Source: JAYSYM01 sp964543475
GTDB taxonomy: Bacteria > Bdellovibrionota > Bdellovibrionia > Bdellovibrionales > JAMPXM01
Assembly: GCA_964543475.1 (NCBI GenBank)
Contig: CAZIYJ010000001.1
Location: 496,001-560,000 of the forward strand
Reading direction: 5' to 3'
Length of the DNA stretch: 64,000 nt
Shown here piece after piece: positions 26,778 through 35,911 of this stretch (positions are counted from its first letter, which is position 1; each line of letters starts with the position of its first letter). The translations under genes were made by a program, and so were the position numbers. Under the pieces are notes generated by a model. That model saw nothing but the letters and a program-made list of their open reading frames with translations. It did not search any database and was not told the DNA's origin.

Positions 26778-29411
26778 ATGAAATTATTTATTTTTTCTTT
26801 TGCGCTGCTCTTTAGTCTTCAAAGTTTTTCTGCGAACAGGAAAAGCGAGGACAATCTAACTTTTGAATTGGCGAAGTCGCGGCGCAAGCAGATTAAGAAT
26901 GTCGATTACGATGTTCATATTGTTTTGAAAAAGGGCGCAAACGAATACTCTGGCCACACAGTTCTACGTGCTGAACTGAACTCGAAGAATTCTCCGCTCA
27001 GCATTGATTTCAAAACAAAGAAAATCGGAACCGTTAAAGTTAATGGCACTCAATTAACAGACTTCAAGAATGATAAAGGCTTTATAGAAATTCCAGTTAA
27101 GTATCTATCTTCGAAAGTCGAAGTCGAGATCGACTATATCGGAGAGTTCAGTAAAGAGGGCGATGGATTTCAAAGAGTTGAGGATCCAGAAGATAAGGCC
27201 GAATATATTTATACAGATTTCGAGCCCTACGGCGCTCACACTTTAATTCCTTGTTTTGATCAACCAGATCTTAAAGCGAAAATTAAGCTCACTGTCGAAG
27301 CACCAGCCGGATGGACTTCGATTGGCAATGAACTTGTTGAATCGCAATCGACGACGAGTGGTGTGACAACAACTATTTTTAAACAAACTCCGAAAATTAG
27401 TACCTATTTATTCTTTGTTGGCGCAGGTGACTTTGTAGTTTGGAAAGATACGGCAGGAAAAATTCCGCTCGAGCTCTATGCGCGTAAATCGCTAAAAAAA
27501 TATGTGGATGCAGAGCGGATCTTCTCGGTGACGAAGAAGGGACTTACGTTCTTTGGTGATTACTTTGGCGTGGCTCTTCCGTTTTCAAAATATGGCCAAG
27601 TGTTTGTTCCTGAGTTTGCATGGGGCGGCATGGAAAATCCGGGAGCGGTGACTCTCAACGAGAAAAACATTTATCGAGGCAAACCCACGCAAAAAGATTT
27701 AGACAATCGGAACGATCTAATTTTTCACGAGATGGCCCACATGTGGTTCGGTGACCTAGTCACAATGAAGTGGTGGAATGATCTTTGGCTTAACGAGAGC
27801 TTTGCGACTTACCTTGCAAGCATTGCTCAAGAGCGAGCTCTGAATTCAAAAGGTGTTTGGCTAGATTTTCATTCTGAAAAAGGATGGGGTTACTGGCAAG
27901 ATCAACTCTCAACAACTCATGCAATCGAAACCCCGGTAAAAGACGTTCGCGCAGCGAAATCTAACTTTGACGGAATTACCTACGCAAAAGGGGCGGCGTC
28001 TTTGAAGCAGCTGCATTTCTTTGTTGGTGAAAAAGGTTTTGCAAGTGGTCTTAAGAGCTACTTTAGTAAATATTCTTTTGGAAACACTGACCGTTCCGAT
28101 TTTACCGATGAGATTGCGACAGCCGCAAAGATCGATCTTAATAAGTGGACAAGGGCATGGCTACAAACCGCCGGACCTCATCGAATTAGCCTTGAATGGA
28201 CGTGTGATCCCTTAACAAAGAAAATTTCTGATTTTTCTCTGATACAGCTTCAGAACACAGCTGGCGTGTTGTCTCCGCATCGCACGCGAATCGGCTTTTA
28301 CAGCAAGAATGCTAAGGGAAATCTCGAAAGAAAAAATACTCTCGATGTCTCCTATGAAAAAAGAGAAAATGAAATCGAGGAAGCCGTCGGCCGAGCCTGC
28401 CCAGACTTTGTCTACGCAAACGTTGACGATCAAGACTACGGACTCTTTGCGCTTGATCCGATTTCACTAAAAAACGCCGGAGAAGTTCTTAAGGGAAATC
28501 TGAGTGAGCCACTGACTCGTTTGATGGTATGGAATACTCTCAATCAAATGGTCCGCGACACGCAACTTAGGGTTAGCGACTACATCAATATGGTCCTCAC
28601 CGGACTTGAGTCAGAAAAAGATCCAGAAGTTCTCTCGATTCTCCTGGGTAAATACAGTTCTATTCGTGAAGCCTATTTTCATTACTTAACTCGTGTGCAA
28701 CGCGTGAACATGGCTCCAAAATTTGAGAATTTAATTTGGGACAAAGTACTAGCGTCAGAAACTTCAGCTGATCTTAAGATGGTGTTCTTTGATTTCTATA
28801 CTTCAATTGCAATTACGAATGATTCGGTTGCACGGCTATTGTCAATTCTCGAGGGAAAAACAAAAGTTTCTGGAGTAGATATGGATCAGGATCGTCGGTG
28901 GGCGATTGTTAAAACGCTTGCTCGCCTCGATGCCACGGGTGTTGCAACTCTCATTGCCGCAGAAGAAAAGCGAGATCCAACTGCAACCGGAAAACGAAAT
29001 GCAGAGACCTCACGTGTATCAGTACCGACAGCAGATGCAAAAGCTAAGTTTTGGCGCTCGCTCGACAACGCAAAAGATATTCCTTTTTCAACGCTTCGTG
29101 AAGCTAGCGGTAAGTTTGCCGACTTCGATCACCCCGAGCTAACACAAAAATATGTTCAGCCATTTTTTGATCGAGCACGAAAATTAAATTGGGAAGAGAA
29201 TGACAATCTTGTCGAAATCTATTTCGAAAGACTGTTCCCACATAATCTTTGTAACAAAGAGTTGCTGAGCGAGAGTAAGCGTCATCTTGGTGCTGCAAAA
29301 ACCTTAACTACTTATGCTCGCAGAGCATGGGTTGAGGCGAATGATGAGTTAAGTAAGTGTGTTGCTGTGCGCGCTGCTGATAAAGCGCCGCTCAATTCTT
29401 CTCCGAAATAA
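26778..29411 (+). CDS. Secreted M1-family zinc aminopeptidase
   Basis: 877-aa metallo-aminopeptidase with a signal peptide (1-19), so it acts in the periplasm or outside rather than in the cytosol like PepN. The exopeptidase motif GGMENPGAVTLNE precedes the zinc site HEMAH (H317, E318, H321) with third ligand E340 in NESFA. The large helical C-terminal region typical of M1 enzymes follows. A GAGG site lies just before the ATG. With S8 protease and the opp importer nearby it would complete breakdown of proteins to importable peptides and amino acids. Terminated by a strong hairpin. Confidence 0.95.
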   Translation: MKLFIFSFALLFSLQSFSANRKSEDNLTFELAKSRRKQIKNVDYDVHIVLKKGANEYSGHTVLRAELNSKNSPLSIDFKTKKIGTVKVNGTQLTDFKNDKGFIEIPVKYLSSKVEVEIDYIGEFSKEGDGFQRVEDPEDKAEYIYTDFEPYGAHTLIPCFDQPDLKAKIKLTVEAPAGWTSIGNELVESQSTTSGVTTTIFKQTPKISTYLFFVGAGDFVVWKDTAGKIPLELYARKSLKKYVDAERIFSVTKKGLTFFGDYFGVALPFSKYGQVFVPEFAWGGMENPGAVTLNEKNIYRGKPTQKDLDNRNDLIFHEMAHMWFGDLVTMKWWNDLWLNESFATYLASIAQERALNSKGVWLDFHSEKGWGYWQDQLSTTHAIETPVKDVRAAKSNFDGITYAKGAASLKQLHFFVGEKGFASGLKSYFSKYSFGNTDRSDFTDEIATAAKIDLNKWTRAWLQTAGPHRISLEWTCDPLTKKISDFSLIQLQNTAGVLSPHRTRIGFYSKNAKGNLERKNTLDVSYEKRENEIEEAVGRACPDFVYANVDDQDYGLFALDPISLKNAGEVLKGNLSEPLTRLMVWNTLNQMVRDTQLRVSDYINMVLTGLESEKDPEVLSILLGKYSSIREAYFHYLTRVQRVNMAPKFENLIWDKVLASETSADLKMVFFDFYTSIAITNDSVARLLSILEGKTKVSGVDMDQDRRWAIVKTLARLDATGVATLIAAEEKRDPTATGKRNAETSRVSVPTADAKAKFWRSLDNAKDIPFSTLREASGKFADFDHPELTQKYVQPFFDRARKLNWEENDNLVEIYFERLFPHNLCNKELLSESKRHLGAAKTLTTYARRAWVEANDELSKCVAVRAADKAPLNSSPK

Positions 29412-29413
29412 AA

Positions 29414-29440
29414 AAGGGCGCTCTGTTGAGCGCCCTTAAA
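29414..29440. terminator. Bidirectional terminator between aminopeptidase and pyruvate dehydrogenase genes
   Basis: AAGGGCGCTC (29414-29423) and GAGCGCCCTT (29428-29437) form a perfect 10-bp stem with a TGTT loop. On the minus strand it is followed by TTTATT, on the plus strand by AAAATTAAC, so it works mainly for the minus-strand gene ending at 29478. Confidence 0.85.
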
Positions 29441-29477
29441 ATTAACTTAAATAATATTTTCTAATGCTGCGGGCTTC

Positions 29478-32306
29478 TTAGTGATCGTCGCGGCGGTGGC
29501 CGCTTGTGCCTTGGGCCACTTCGGGCCACAAGTCTCTCCAGTTTTGTGTGCTCGCTGGTTGCTGCTGTTGCATACCTAAAGCCTGAAGTAGACGCGGGCT
29601 CAACTGAACACTTTCAAGAGCTGTCTCTGACAATACTTTTCCGGCCGCCTCAACAACAGAATCTGCGTCGATGTGGTGGTAAGCGTAGATATCAGTCGGA
29701 CGACCTGATTTAGAGTGTTTACGAACAGCCAAACATTCATGACGAACACCTAATGCTGAACCGATGTTATCAAGTAACCCAGCCTCACCGTCGTGAACGC
29801 TCACAACCGGAATGCGGCGACCAGCAACTGTCATCAGTTCACCATCACTTAGGCCACCTGCCGGCTGCAGGTAAAGGTTTCCGTCGATGCCGAGTCGGTT
29901 TTTGAGAAGATCGTAATTATTTTCGTGAGCATTGATTCCGCAAAATAGATCTGGCGAAGTAACAACAATCACGTTTCCGTAAATGCCGCGCTCAAGAAGT
30001 AGTTCTGATGCACGAATAGCTTCGGTAGTTAGTGAGCCCATCGCAAAGATATTCACTACGTTATCACCAGGCTCATAGCCTGCGTAGCCACGGTAATCGA
30101 TGAGGTGGTAAGCGCCAGCAAGAACATCAGCATGGAGTTGTTCCATCATTTGCTCTTCGCTCACAGATTCAATTGTCGCTTCGTCAACTGCGCCACCAAC
30201 TGGGAACGCTTTTGCGTGGAGCAACTGACCTTCTAGATTTTGTTTGAAGCGCGCTTGGCGCTTTAACCAAAGTGGCAAAAGTTTTTGATCGGCACCGCGA
30301 GTAACGCCTCGGATAAGAACGCCTGAGCGCCCTTCGTTGTCGCCAAGCATGTGACGTCGGATCGCATCAGCTAAGATCCACTCAAGCTCTATGCAAAAGA
30401 ATGGCTCCCAAGTAATCTGATTTGGAATCTGAAGATCAGATTTCCATCCGTGTTGTGCGCCTTCTGGTGAAAGTGTAACGCCTGAAGGAGTTCCAACTAA
30501 AATGAAAGACGACTTCCAGTACAAGTTATAGAAGTACTGATCGTGTGCGCGCTTAATGAAGAAGTCGTACACAGTCATCAAAGGTAACAAAGGTACGCCG
30601 AGCATGTCGCGAATGCGTCCGTATGAACCAACGCATGACATAACGTTACCTTCAGCAATTTCGAAACGAATGAAGCGGTCAGATTTGTCTTCGCCCGGAA
30701 CTAAGTCAGGAGTTTTCTTATCTTTTGTTCCGTACTCAGTTTCGTAGTCGGGAACAATTGCTGCTCCGAAAATTTTTCCGTCCATTGCTGGGTTTAAGTT
30801 TGTGCTCGTGCCCACATCAGGAGCCATCGACACAAACAGCTCAGCTGCCGCTTTCCAAGATTTCTCGTCAGCAGTTAAGGCCTTCTTCTCGGCCTGGCCA
30901 TCAGCTGTGTTCGCTATACGAGTGAGTTTAGCTGTACATTGGCCGAGCATCCACTGCGTGTGTGGATAAGAAGCCATTTTCAAGTTGATGCCGAAAGCCG
31001 TTGGAATTTCGCCATGTTCAGCAAATCGTTTAGCAAACATCGCCTTATTCTTATCGCGAAGTTTGAATTCAGTTTTGATGTCTGAGTAGAGTTGTTCTCC
31101 GCGGTCAGCGAGAAATTTTCCTTCTTCAGATTTTTTATCAAAACGAGCAAACATTTTACCGTTCGGAAGCTTTTGTCTTACTTGCAACTCATCAACTTCA
31201 TCTTGAGTCGGTAGGGCAGAGTGGTTGCCAGGAGCGGCTGCCGATCGAAGTCCCCAACCTTTAACAGTGTGAGCGATGATCATAGTTGGTTTACGCTTAT
31301 TAACTTTGCTCTGCTCCATGGCTTCAGCCAAAGCAAAGATATCGTGGCCACCAAGATCGCGAAGTGAATCGTGTAACTCAGCATCAGTAATGCCATCTAA
31401 GAACTTTTTAAGTTTTGAGTAGCGCTTAAGAACTCCTTTACGAAGTGCTGCCATGTCTTCAACGAGAAGCATCGCTTGTAATTCGTAATCCTGAAGCTCT
31501 TCTTCTAAAAAGTGTTGATAGAGATTTCCGTCGGGCTTTGCGAACATTTTCTTGCGAAGTAAGCCGTGACGAACCTGAATCACTTCCCAACCGTTCGCAA
31601 GCATTGTGCGTTCGATTCGGGTGTCATCAGTACCGTTCATAATTTCTTTATTGGTAATACGGTGACCATCAAGAGATTGGCGATTGTAATCGATGATCCA
31701 AGTTAAGTTTCCGAGTTCACGTTCTGCAAAATCAGGAATTGCTTCGTAACAAGAACCTTCGCGGAATTCAGAGTCACCTAAGATCGACCAAAAGTGAGCA
31801 TCTGGAACATCGTAGCCATGCTCCTTACAAAAACGATAAGCGTGAGCAAGGTATCCTGCATTCACTGGCGGAATACCAACTGTGCCCGATGGCAAAAAGC
31901 CATGATGATCAGAATCGTAGGCAGAGTGATAAGACTGGAACACTGGCTCGCCATTTTTTGCAAAGTGACGAAGGCCCATCATCGCCTGATCGCATTCTTC
32001 TTGCGAAAGTTTTGAGAGATCTGGATTCAAGAACAAATCCATTAGGTAATTGTAAGAGTGATCAACAGGTGCTGCGTGAGGTTTGTTCGCGATATAGTCG
32101 AAGCCAGTTTTTACAAGTAGGTGAAGTGCGCCAGTAATGTGAAGCGAACTTGCACATGCCGCCGGGTGACCACCAATTTTTGGATCGCCTTTTTCTACGT
32201 CATCGCGGTTGTTTGCTTGCCAAATCATTTGCGTCGTTAGGTAGTGCGCGCGACTGCAAACTTTATCGAGAATCTCTTTCTTCACAGAGAACTTTTTTGT
32301 GCTCAT
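29478..32306 (-). CDS. aceE: Pyruvate dehydrogenase E1 component, homodimeric AceE-like
   Basis: Thiamine-diphosphate-dependent enzyme (942 aa; E. coli AceE is 887). The ThDP motif begins GDSE at 177-180 and closes at IIDYNRQSLDG (N208). Other AceE-like segments are GGHPAACASSLHITGALHLL, DGxxHG-like DSDHHGFLPSG, MIIAHTVKGWGL and the pyrimidine-binding half with VMSCVGSYGRIRDM. The C-terminal end is glutamine- and histidine-rich and poorly conserved. It stands alone; candidate E2 and E3 genes lie about 16 kb away at 48731-51525, with no E1 beside them. A transketolase-like alternative is less likely given the AceE-type motifs. Confidence 0.82.
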   Translation of the reverse strand: MSTKKFSVKKEILDKVCSRAHYLTTQMIWQANNRDDVEKGDPKIGGHPAACASSLHITGALHLLVKTGFDYIANKPHAAPVDHSYNYLMDLFLNPDLSKLSQEECDQAMMGLRHFAKNGEPVFQSYHSAYDSDHHGFLPSGTVGIPPVNAGYLAHAYRFCKEHGYDVPDAHFWSILGDSEFREGSCYEAIPDFAERELGNLTWIIDYNRQSLDGHRITNKEIMNGTDDTRIERTMLANGWEVIQVRHGLLRKKMFAKPDGNLYQHFLEEELQDYELQAMLLVEDMAALRKGVLKRYSKLKKFLDGITDAELHDSLRDLGGHDIFALAEAMEQSKVNKRKPTMIIAHTVKGWGLRSAAAPGNHSALPTQDEVDELQVRQKLPNGKMFARFDKKSEEGKFLADRGEQLYSDIKTEFKLRDKNKAMFAKRFAEHGEIPTAFGINLKMASYPHTQWMLGQCTAKLTRIANTADGQAEKKALTADEKSWKAAAELFVSMAPDVGTSTNLNPAMDGKIFGAAIVPDYETEYGTKDKKTPDLVPGEDKSDRFIRFEIAEGNVMSCVGSYGRIRDMLGVPLLPLMTVYDFFIKRAHDQYFYNLYWKSSFILVGTPSGVTLSPEGAQHGWKSDLQIPNQITWEPFFCIELEWILADAIRRHMLGDNEGRSGVLIRGVTRGADQKLLPLWLKRQARFKQNLEGQLLHAKAFPVGGAVDEATIESVSEEQMMEQLHADVLAGAYHLIDYRGYAGYEPGDNVVNIFAMGSLTTEAIRASELLLERGIYGNVIVVTSPDLFCGINAHENNYDLLKNRLGIDGNLYLQPAGGLSDGELMTVAGRRIPVVSVHDGEAGLLDNIGSALGVRHECLAVRKHSKSGRPTDIYAYHHIDADSVVEAAGKVLSETALESVQLSPRLLQALGMQQQQPASTQNWRDLWPEVAQGTSGHRRDDH

Positions 32307-32385
32307 GCCGTTGTTATCCTTAATGAATTGTCTAGAGCAATCGGTCTAACACGGAGGGGTAGGCGGGTAAAGCGAAAGGGCGAAA

Positions 32386-33372
32386 TTACTGTGCTTGCGA
32401 AGCGTCGTCTTCGAGCTGGCGAGCAAAATAAAGGTTCTCAATACGTTGTGTATTGTCAGCCTCAAGGATGAAGTCCCATCGAATGCGGATTAAGCCGTCT
32501 TGTTCAACGATTCCCTTTGGCGGGTTCGGGAATGGCGCCGCGGCTCTAAATGCCTCAACCGCAGCATCATCTAGGTCACTCACCCCAGACTCTCCAACCA
32601 CTTGCACCTTTTGAAGGATCCCTTTGCCATCGAGTACAATAATCACCTTTGTAATCTTATCTGCATCCGAAGCAATCGTTCGGCCTTGGCGGAAAATACG
32701 GGTGACCTTTTCTTTTATTTTTGGCTCCCAATACTGGCGAAGCTTATCTTTGATGCGATTATAGTAGCTGAAGTAAACGAACTCACGAGTAGAGAGCATC
32801 GTTTCCATTCCAACTGGCTTATCAAGATTGTCGTCGGTTGCCGAAGGACCTTCTCCGCCTCCCGATGCAACCGTATCTGCCTTAGGACCAATTTTAAAGT
32901 CAGGCTTGAAATCTTTGAGTGTCTTGCCAACTGCTAAACCATTTCTATGTTTAACAATGTCTTTTTGTTTTGTCTCATCAGTTGAGTCTTCTGCCGGCTT
33001 TACGTTTTCTGCAACCTGTCCTGCTTCACGTTTTTGTGAAACAACGCCGCCAGTGCCAGATGAATTGCGAAACTTGTCAGTTAACTGAGCGCGAGTTTCT
33101 TCTTTTACTTTTTGATTGTGACGAGAAAGATATTTTGAATTCTCTGGTACTTCATCGTTCACAGCTTTTTCGCTTTGATCAACGATCTGACCTTTTGTCG
33201 CGTCGAGCTCTTTCATTCGCTTGAGCATTTCCTCAGCGTCATAAAGTTCCACTTCGGTCACAGTTCGTTTTGCGGGATTGAAAAGGTTAGGCGAAAACCA
33301 AATAGTTCCCACGAATGCAGTATGCATCAGTAGGGACACTAAAATGGCTATAGTCGAAGTATTCTTCTTCAT
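32386..33372 (-). CDS. TonB-family energy transducer protein
   Basis: 328-aa envelope protein from ATG 33372, preceded by TTAGGTGAGC (an upstream GTG at 33378 is possible). An N-terminal membrane anchor (about 7-28) is followed by a long charged Lys/Glu-rich periplasm-spanning region and a C-terminal TonB domain: VIIVLDGKGILQKVQVVGESGVSDLDDAAVEAFRAAAPFPNPP. It should couple an ExbB/ExbD-type motor to the outer membrane. No motor genes are adjacent; exbB/exbD at 52897-53934 are candidate partners. It resembles the TonB-C proteins of delta-proteobacterial motility or OM systems more than iron-uptake TonB. Confidence 0.82.
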   Translation of the reverse strand: MKKNTSTIAILVSLLMHTAFVGTIWFSPNLFNPAKRTVTEVELYDAEEMLKRMKELDATKGQIVDQSEKAVNDEVPENSKYLSRHNQKVKEETRAQLTDKFRNSSGTGGVVSQKREAGQVAENVKPAEDSTDETKQKDIVKHRNGLAVGKTLKDFKPDFKIGPKADTVASGGGEGPSATDDNLDKPVGMETMLSTREFVYFSYYNRIKDKLRQYWEPKIKEKVTRIFRQGRTIASDADKITKVIIVLDGKGILQKVQVVGESGVSDLDDAAVEAFRAAAPFPNPPKGIVEQDGLIRIRWDFILEADNTQRIENLYFARQLEDDASQAQ

Positions 33373-33509
33373 GCTCACCTAAATATTTATCGGCGGATCA
33401 GCTCTACTAATTGAGATGTCGGGGGGCTTGAAAAAGGCTAGTCAGTTTGGCCGCCGAACGCTTAATTTTCATTATTCCACAGCTGGTTAACTTTCTCGGA
33501 AATTTAGCC

Positions 33510-33538
33510 TTGGAGTGAGGTTCTCCCTTACATAGAAT
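33510..33538 (+). promoter_or_regulatory. Promoter of the PP2C phosphatase gene
   Basis: TTGGAG (33510-33515) and TAGAAT (33533-33538) are separated by exactly 17 bases. Transcription would start at about 33545, next to ATG 33546, so the message may be leaderless; the AGAGG at 33541-33545 touches the ATG and cannot act as a normally spaced ribosome site. Confidence 0.6.
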
Positions 33539-33545
33539 AAAGAGG

Positions 33546-34277
33546 ATGCAAATTGAGGTGTATTGCCAGACAGACATCGGGCTACGGCGCGAACGAAACG
33601 AGGACTCATTTCTTGTAGATGAATCTCTTGGTCTCTATCTCGTTGCAGATGGAATGGGTGGACATCGAGGCGGGGAAGTAGCCTCCAGCATGGCTGTGCA
33701 GACCGTTCGTGATTTTATCTTCAAAGCACAATCAGATAAACGTAAACCTTCTCCGCGACAATTACTTGCTGATGCTTACCGTGAAGCTAGCGGAAAAATT
33801 TGGGATCATAGTCACAATATAGATCGAGAACTTGAAGGAATGGGCACGACTTTAGTCTCTGCCTACTGGATTAATCGAACACTTTATATTGCTAACGTGG
33901 GCGACTCACGCGCATATCTGTTTTCGAAATCAAAACTTTGGCAAATGACTGAAGATCATTCATGGGTGAACGAACAAGTTCGCGCCGGAATGCTTGCCGA
34001 AAAAGACATCGAAAAATCTGGCGCAAAAAACGTAATCACTCGAAGTGTTGGGTTTGAAAAAGATGTCGTTTGCGACATTGTGGAACGCTCGCTTCTTCCA
34101 GGCGATTTAGTGCTGATGTGCTCAGATGGATTGTCGGGGCTAGTTAATGACAAACAAATCGCCGAAATCTGCAATGAGAGTGATCTGAAATCAATCGTTG
34201 CAAAATGTATCAGTGAAGCAAAGTCTAACGGTGGCGATGACAACATTACCGTGCTTGCGCTCCGAGCATCGACTTGA
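33546..34277 (+). CDS. PP2C-family protein serine/threonine phosphatase
   Basis: 243-aa metal-dependent phosphatase of the bacterial Stp/PrpC type. Motifs in order: TDIGLRRERNEDSF (metal ligand D20), LVADGMGGHRGGE (D35), GMGTTLVSAY, VGDSRAYLF, LTEDHSW-like MTEDHSW, ITRSVG, CSDGLSGLV and GGDDNITVL. All catalytic Asp positions are intact, so it should be active. It would reverse Ser/Thr kinase signalling read by FHA domains such as those at 56535-61119; no kinase gene is in the window. Probably has its own promoter. Confidence 0.95.
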   Translation: MQIEVYCQTDIGLRRERNEDSFLVDESLGLYLVADGMGGHRGGEVASSMAVQTVRDFIFKAQSDKRKPSPRQLLADAYREASGKIWDHSHNIDRELEGMGTTLVSAYWINRTLYIANVGDSRAYLFSKSKLWQMTEDHSWVNEQVRAGMLAEKDIEKSGAKNVITRSVGFEKDVVCDIVERSLLPGDLVLMCSDGLSGLVNDKQIAEICNESDLKSIVAKCISEAKSNGGDDNITVLALRAST

Positions 34278-34315
34278 GTCCAGCCGTCGCTAGGCGGCAT
34301 TTAGGTTCGTTAGGT

Positions 34316-34344
34316 TTGACGCAAGGGGCAGGATTTTCTACATT
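34316..34344 (+). promoter_or_regulatory. Candidate promoter of the M23 peptidase gene
   Basis: TTGACG (34316-34321) and TACATT (34339-34344) at 17-base spacing match sigma70-type boxes, 88 bases before the TTG start at 34432. Confidence 0.5.
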
Positions 34345-34431
34345 GGCTCCAGCAGAGTACTGAATCCGGCCTTTAAAGCGGCTCGGAATGTGCCGAAAAG
34401 AGAGTAACAACTGTTTTCAGGAGCGTCTCAT

Positions 34432-35442
34432 TTGGAGAAAAAAACGTTCACGTTTTTGATAGTCAGCGATCGAAAGGGAACTACCAAGCGTATTTCTGTT
34501 TCGTCTGCTTGGCTCAAATCAGCCGCTGCTTTGTTTGTAATAGCTGTAGTTATTTCAGCAGCTTGCGCAGTCGATTATGTTGGCCTGTTAGCACAATCAA
34601 TAGAGAACCGTCGCCTTCGTGCAGAGAACGGTCAGCTAAAAGAACAGTTCCAAGTCGTCGAGGGAAAGCTAAACGCACTCGAAAGTTCATTAGAGCGAGT
34701 GAAGGGTTTTGTTACTAAGCTTAAGATGATCACAAATGTTGAGGCTGAAGATCAGTCCCTTCGTCTAGCAGTTGGACCGTTGCCTCGTGTCGGTCAGTCT
34801 TTCGGAGATCGCCAGCCTTCTTCAATTCCGCCTTTAACTGGCGAAATGGAATCTGAATTATCAAAAGACTCTATCTTCTTTGAAAAGCCGCCACTTGATG
34901 AACTTCAAGGTGAGCTAGCAGTAGAGGGCCAGCGAGATTATGCATCTCTTGCAGTTCGCATCGATCAATCGGTTCAAGACACAAGTCTTCGCGAGCAGAG
35001 CATCTTAGAACTTTGGGAATCGCTTTCTGAGCGACAAAGTTTGCTAGCAGCAACTCCGCGTGTGAAGCCTGTAAAAGGTTGGTTTACTTCTAAATTCGGC
35101 TACAGAGTTTCACCTTTCACGGGTCGCCCAGTTATGCATAATGGTTTAGATATCGCTGCATCTCCTGGTGCTCCAATCATGGCGCCAGCAGACGGTGTCG
35201 TGAGCTTTGCGGGTTACGATTCTGGTTACGGCAAACTAGTTTCAATTGATCACGGTTACGGCGTCATCACTCGCTTCGGGCATACTTCACAATTGTTCGT
35301 TGAAGTTGGTCAGAAAGTTAAACTCGGCGACGTCATCGCTGCCGTTGGTAATACTGGCCGTTCGACTGGTCCACATCTTCACTACGAAGTTCGCGTGAAT
35401 AACATTCCGGTCGATCCTTCGAATTACGTCCTCGACGAATAG
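34432..35442 (+). CDS. Membrane-anchored M23 (LytM) peptidase
   Basis: 336-aa envelope peptidase. TTG start with AGGAG about eight bases upstream. A cytoplasmic tail (1-27), membrane helix (28-48) and coiled coil (52-100) lead to a C-terminal peptidase_M23 domain (about 210-330). Zinc ligands are intact: H236 and D240 (HNGLD), and H317 with H315 (GPHLHYEV). This should cut peptidoglycan cross-bridges, or activate other hydrolases. The coiled coil plus intact LytM recalls MepM/CgdE-type factors. It stands alone with its own promoter. Confidence 0.93.
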   Translation: MEKKTFTFLIVSDRKGTTKRISVSSAWLKSAAALFVIAVVISAACAVDYVGLLAQSIENRRLRAENGQLKEQFQVVEGKLNALESSLERVKGFVTKLKMITNVEAEDQSLRLAVGPLPRVGQSFGDRQPSSIPPLTGEMESELSKDSIFFEKPPLDELQGELAVEGQRDYASLAVRIDQSVQDTSLREQSILELWESLSERQSLLAATPRVKPVKGWFTSKFGYRVSPFTGRPVMHNGLDIAASPGAPIMAPADGVVSFAGYDSGYGKLVSIDHGYGVITRFGHTSQLFVEVGQKVKLGDVIAAVGNTGRSTGPHLHYEVRVNNIPVDPSNYVLDE

Positions 35443-35555
35443 TCGCAAGCTTGATCGATCTGTCCCGTTCTGGGACACATTCATTTTTTAAATTTGATTA
35501 AGATTAAATCGTAACGCTCATTAAGCGATGTCCTACATCCACCGATGAGACACTT

Positions 35556-35831
35556 ATGAATACACATCTATTGAAATTATTCTGCACAGTGGTCATCGCA
35601 CTGTTTGTTACGCTGGGCCCTTCGGTCTCTCAAGCTGACGCTCTAAAAATCGTTGAAGCAAAAGCCTTAGCTGGCGATGCAAAGGCACAGTTTGAGCTAG
35701 CTAAGATTTACGAGCTTGGAACTGCAGGCGTAAAGCCTGACCTTGCATCAGCACTCTCTTGGTACGAAGAAGCAGCTCGCAACGGTTTGAAAGTAGCTTC
35801 TTACCGAATCAAAATGCTAAATCAGCCTTAA
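35556..35831 (+). CDS. Small secreted Sel1-like repeat protein
   Basis: 91-aa exported protein: signal peptide (1-27, SQA-D), then about one and a half Sel1-type repeats (ALAGDAKAQFELAKIYELGTAGVKPDLASALSWYEEAARNG). Sel1 repeats are helical protein-binding modules; a single unit would need to pair with another protein or itself. The start ATG is clear but the ribosome site (GAGACAC) is weak. Not in an obvious operon. Confidence 0.8.
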   Translation: MNTHLLKLFCTVVIALFVTLGPSVSQADALKIVEAKALAGDAKAQFELAKIYELGTAGVKPDLASALSWYEEAARNGLKVASYRIKMLNQP

Positions 35832-35911
35832 GTCCTGCTAATTTATCCAATAAAAATCTTCAATCGACCTTCACGTTATTCCGATAAGGATAGCGTAGGG
35901 GACCATCGCAA

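Noticed and set aside
31739..32137. 132-codon plus-strand frame opposite the aceE-like gene
   Set aside because: Antisense shadow of a conserved E1 region, charged low-complexity sequence and no start signal.
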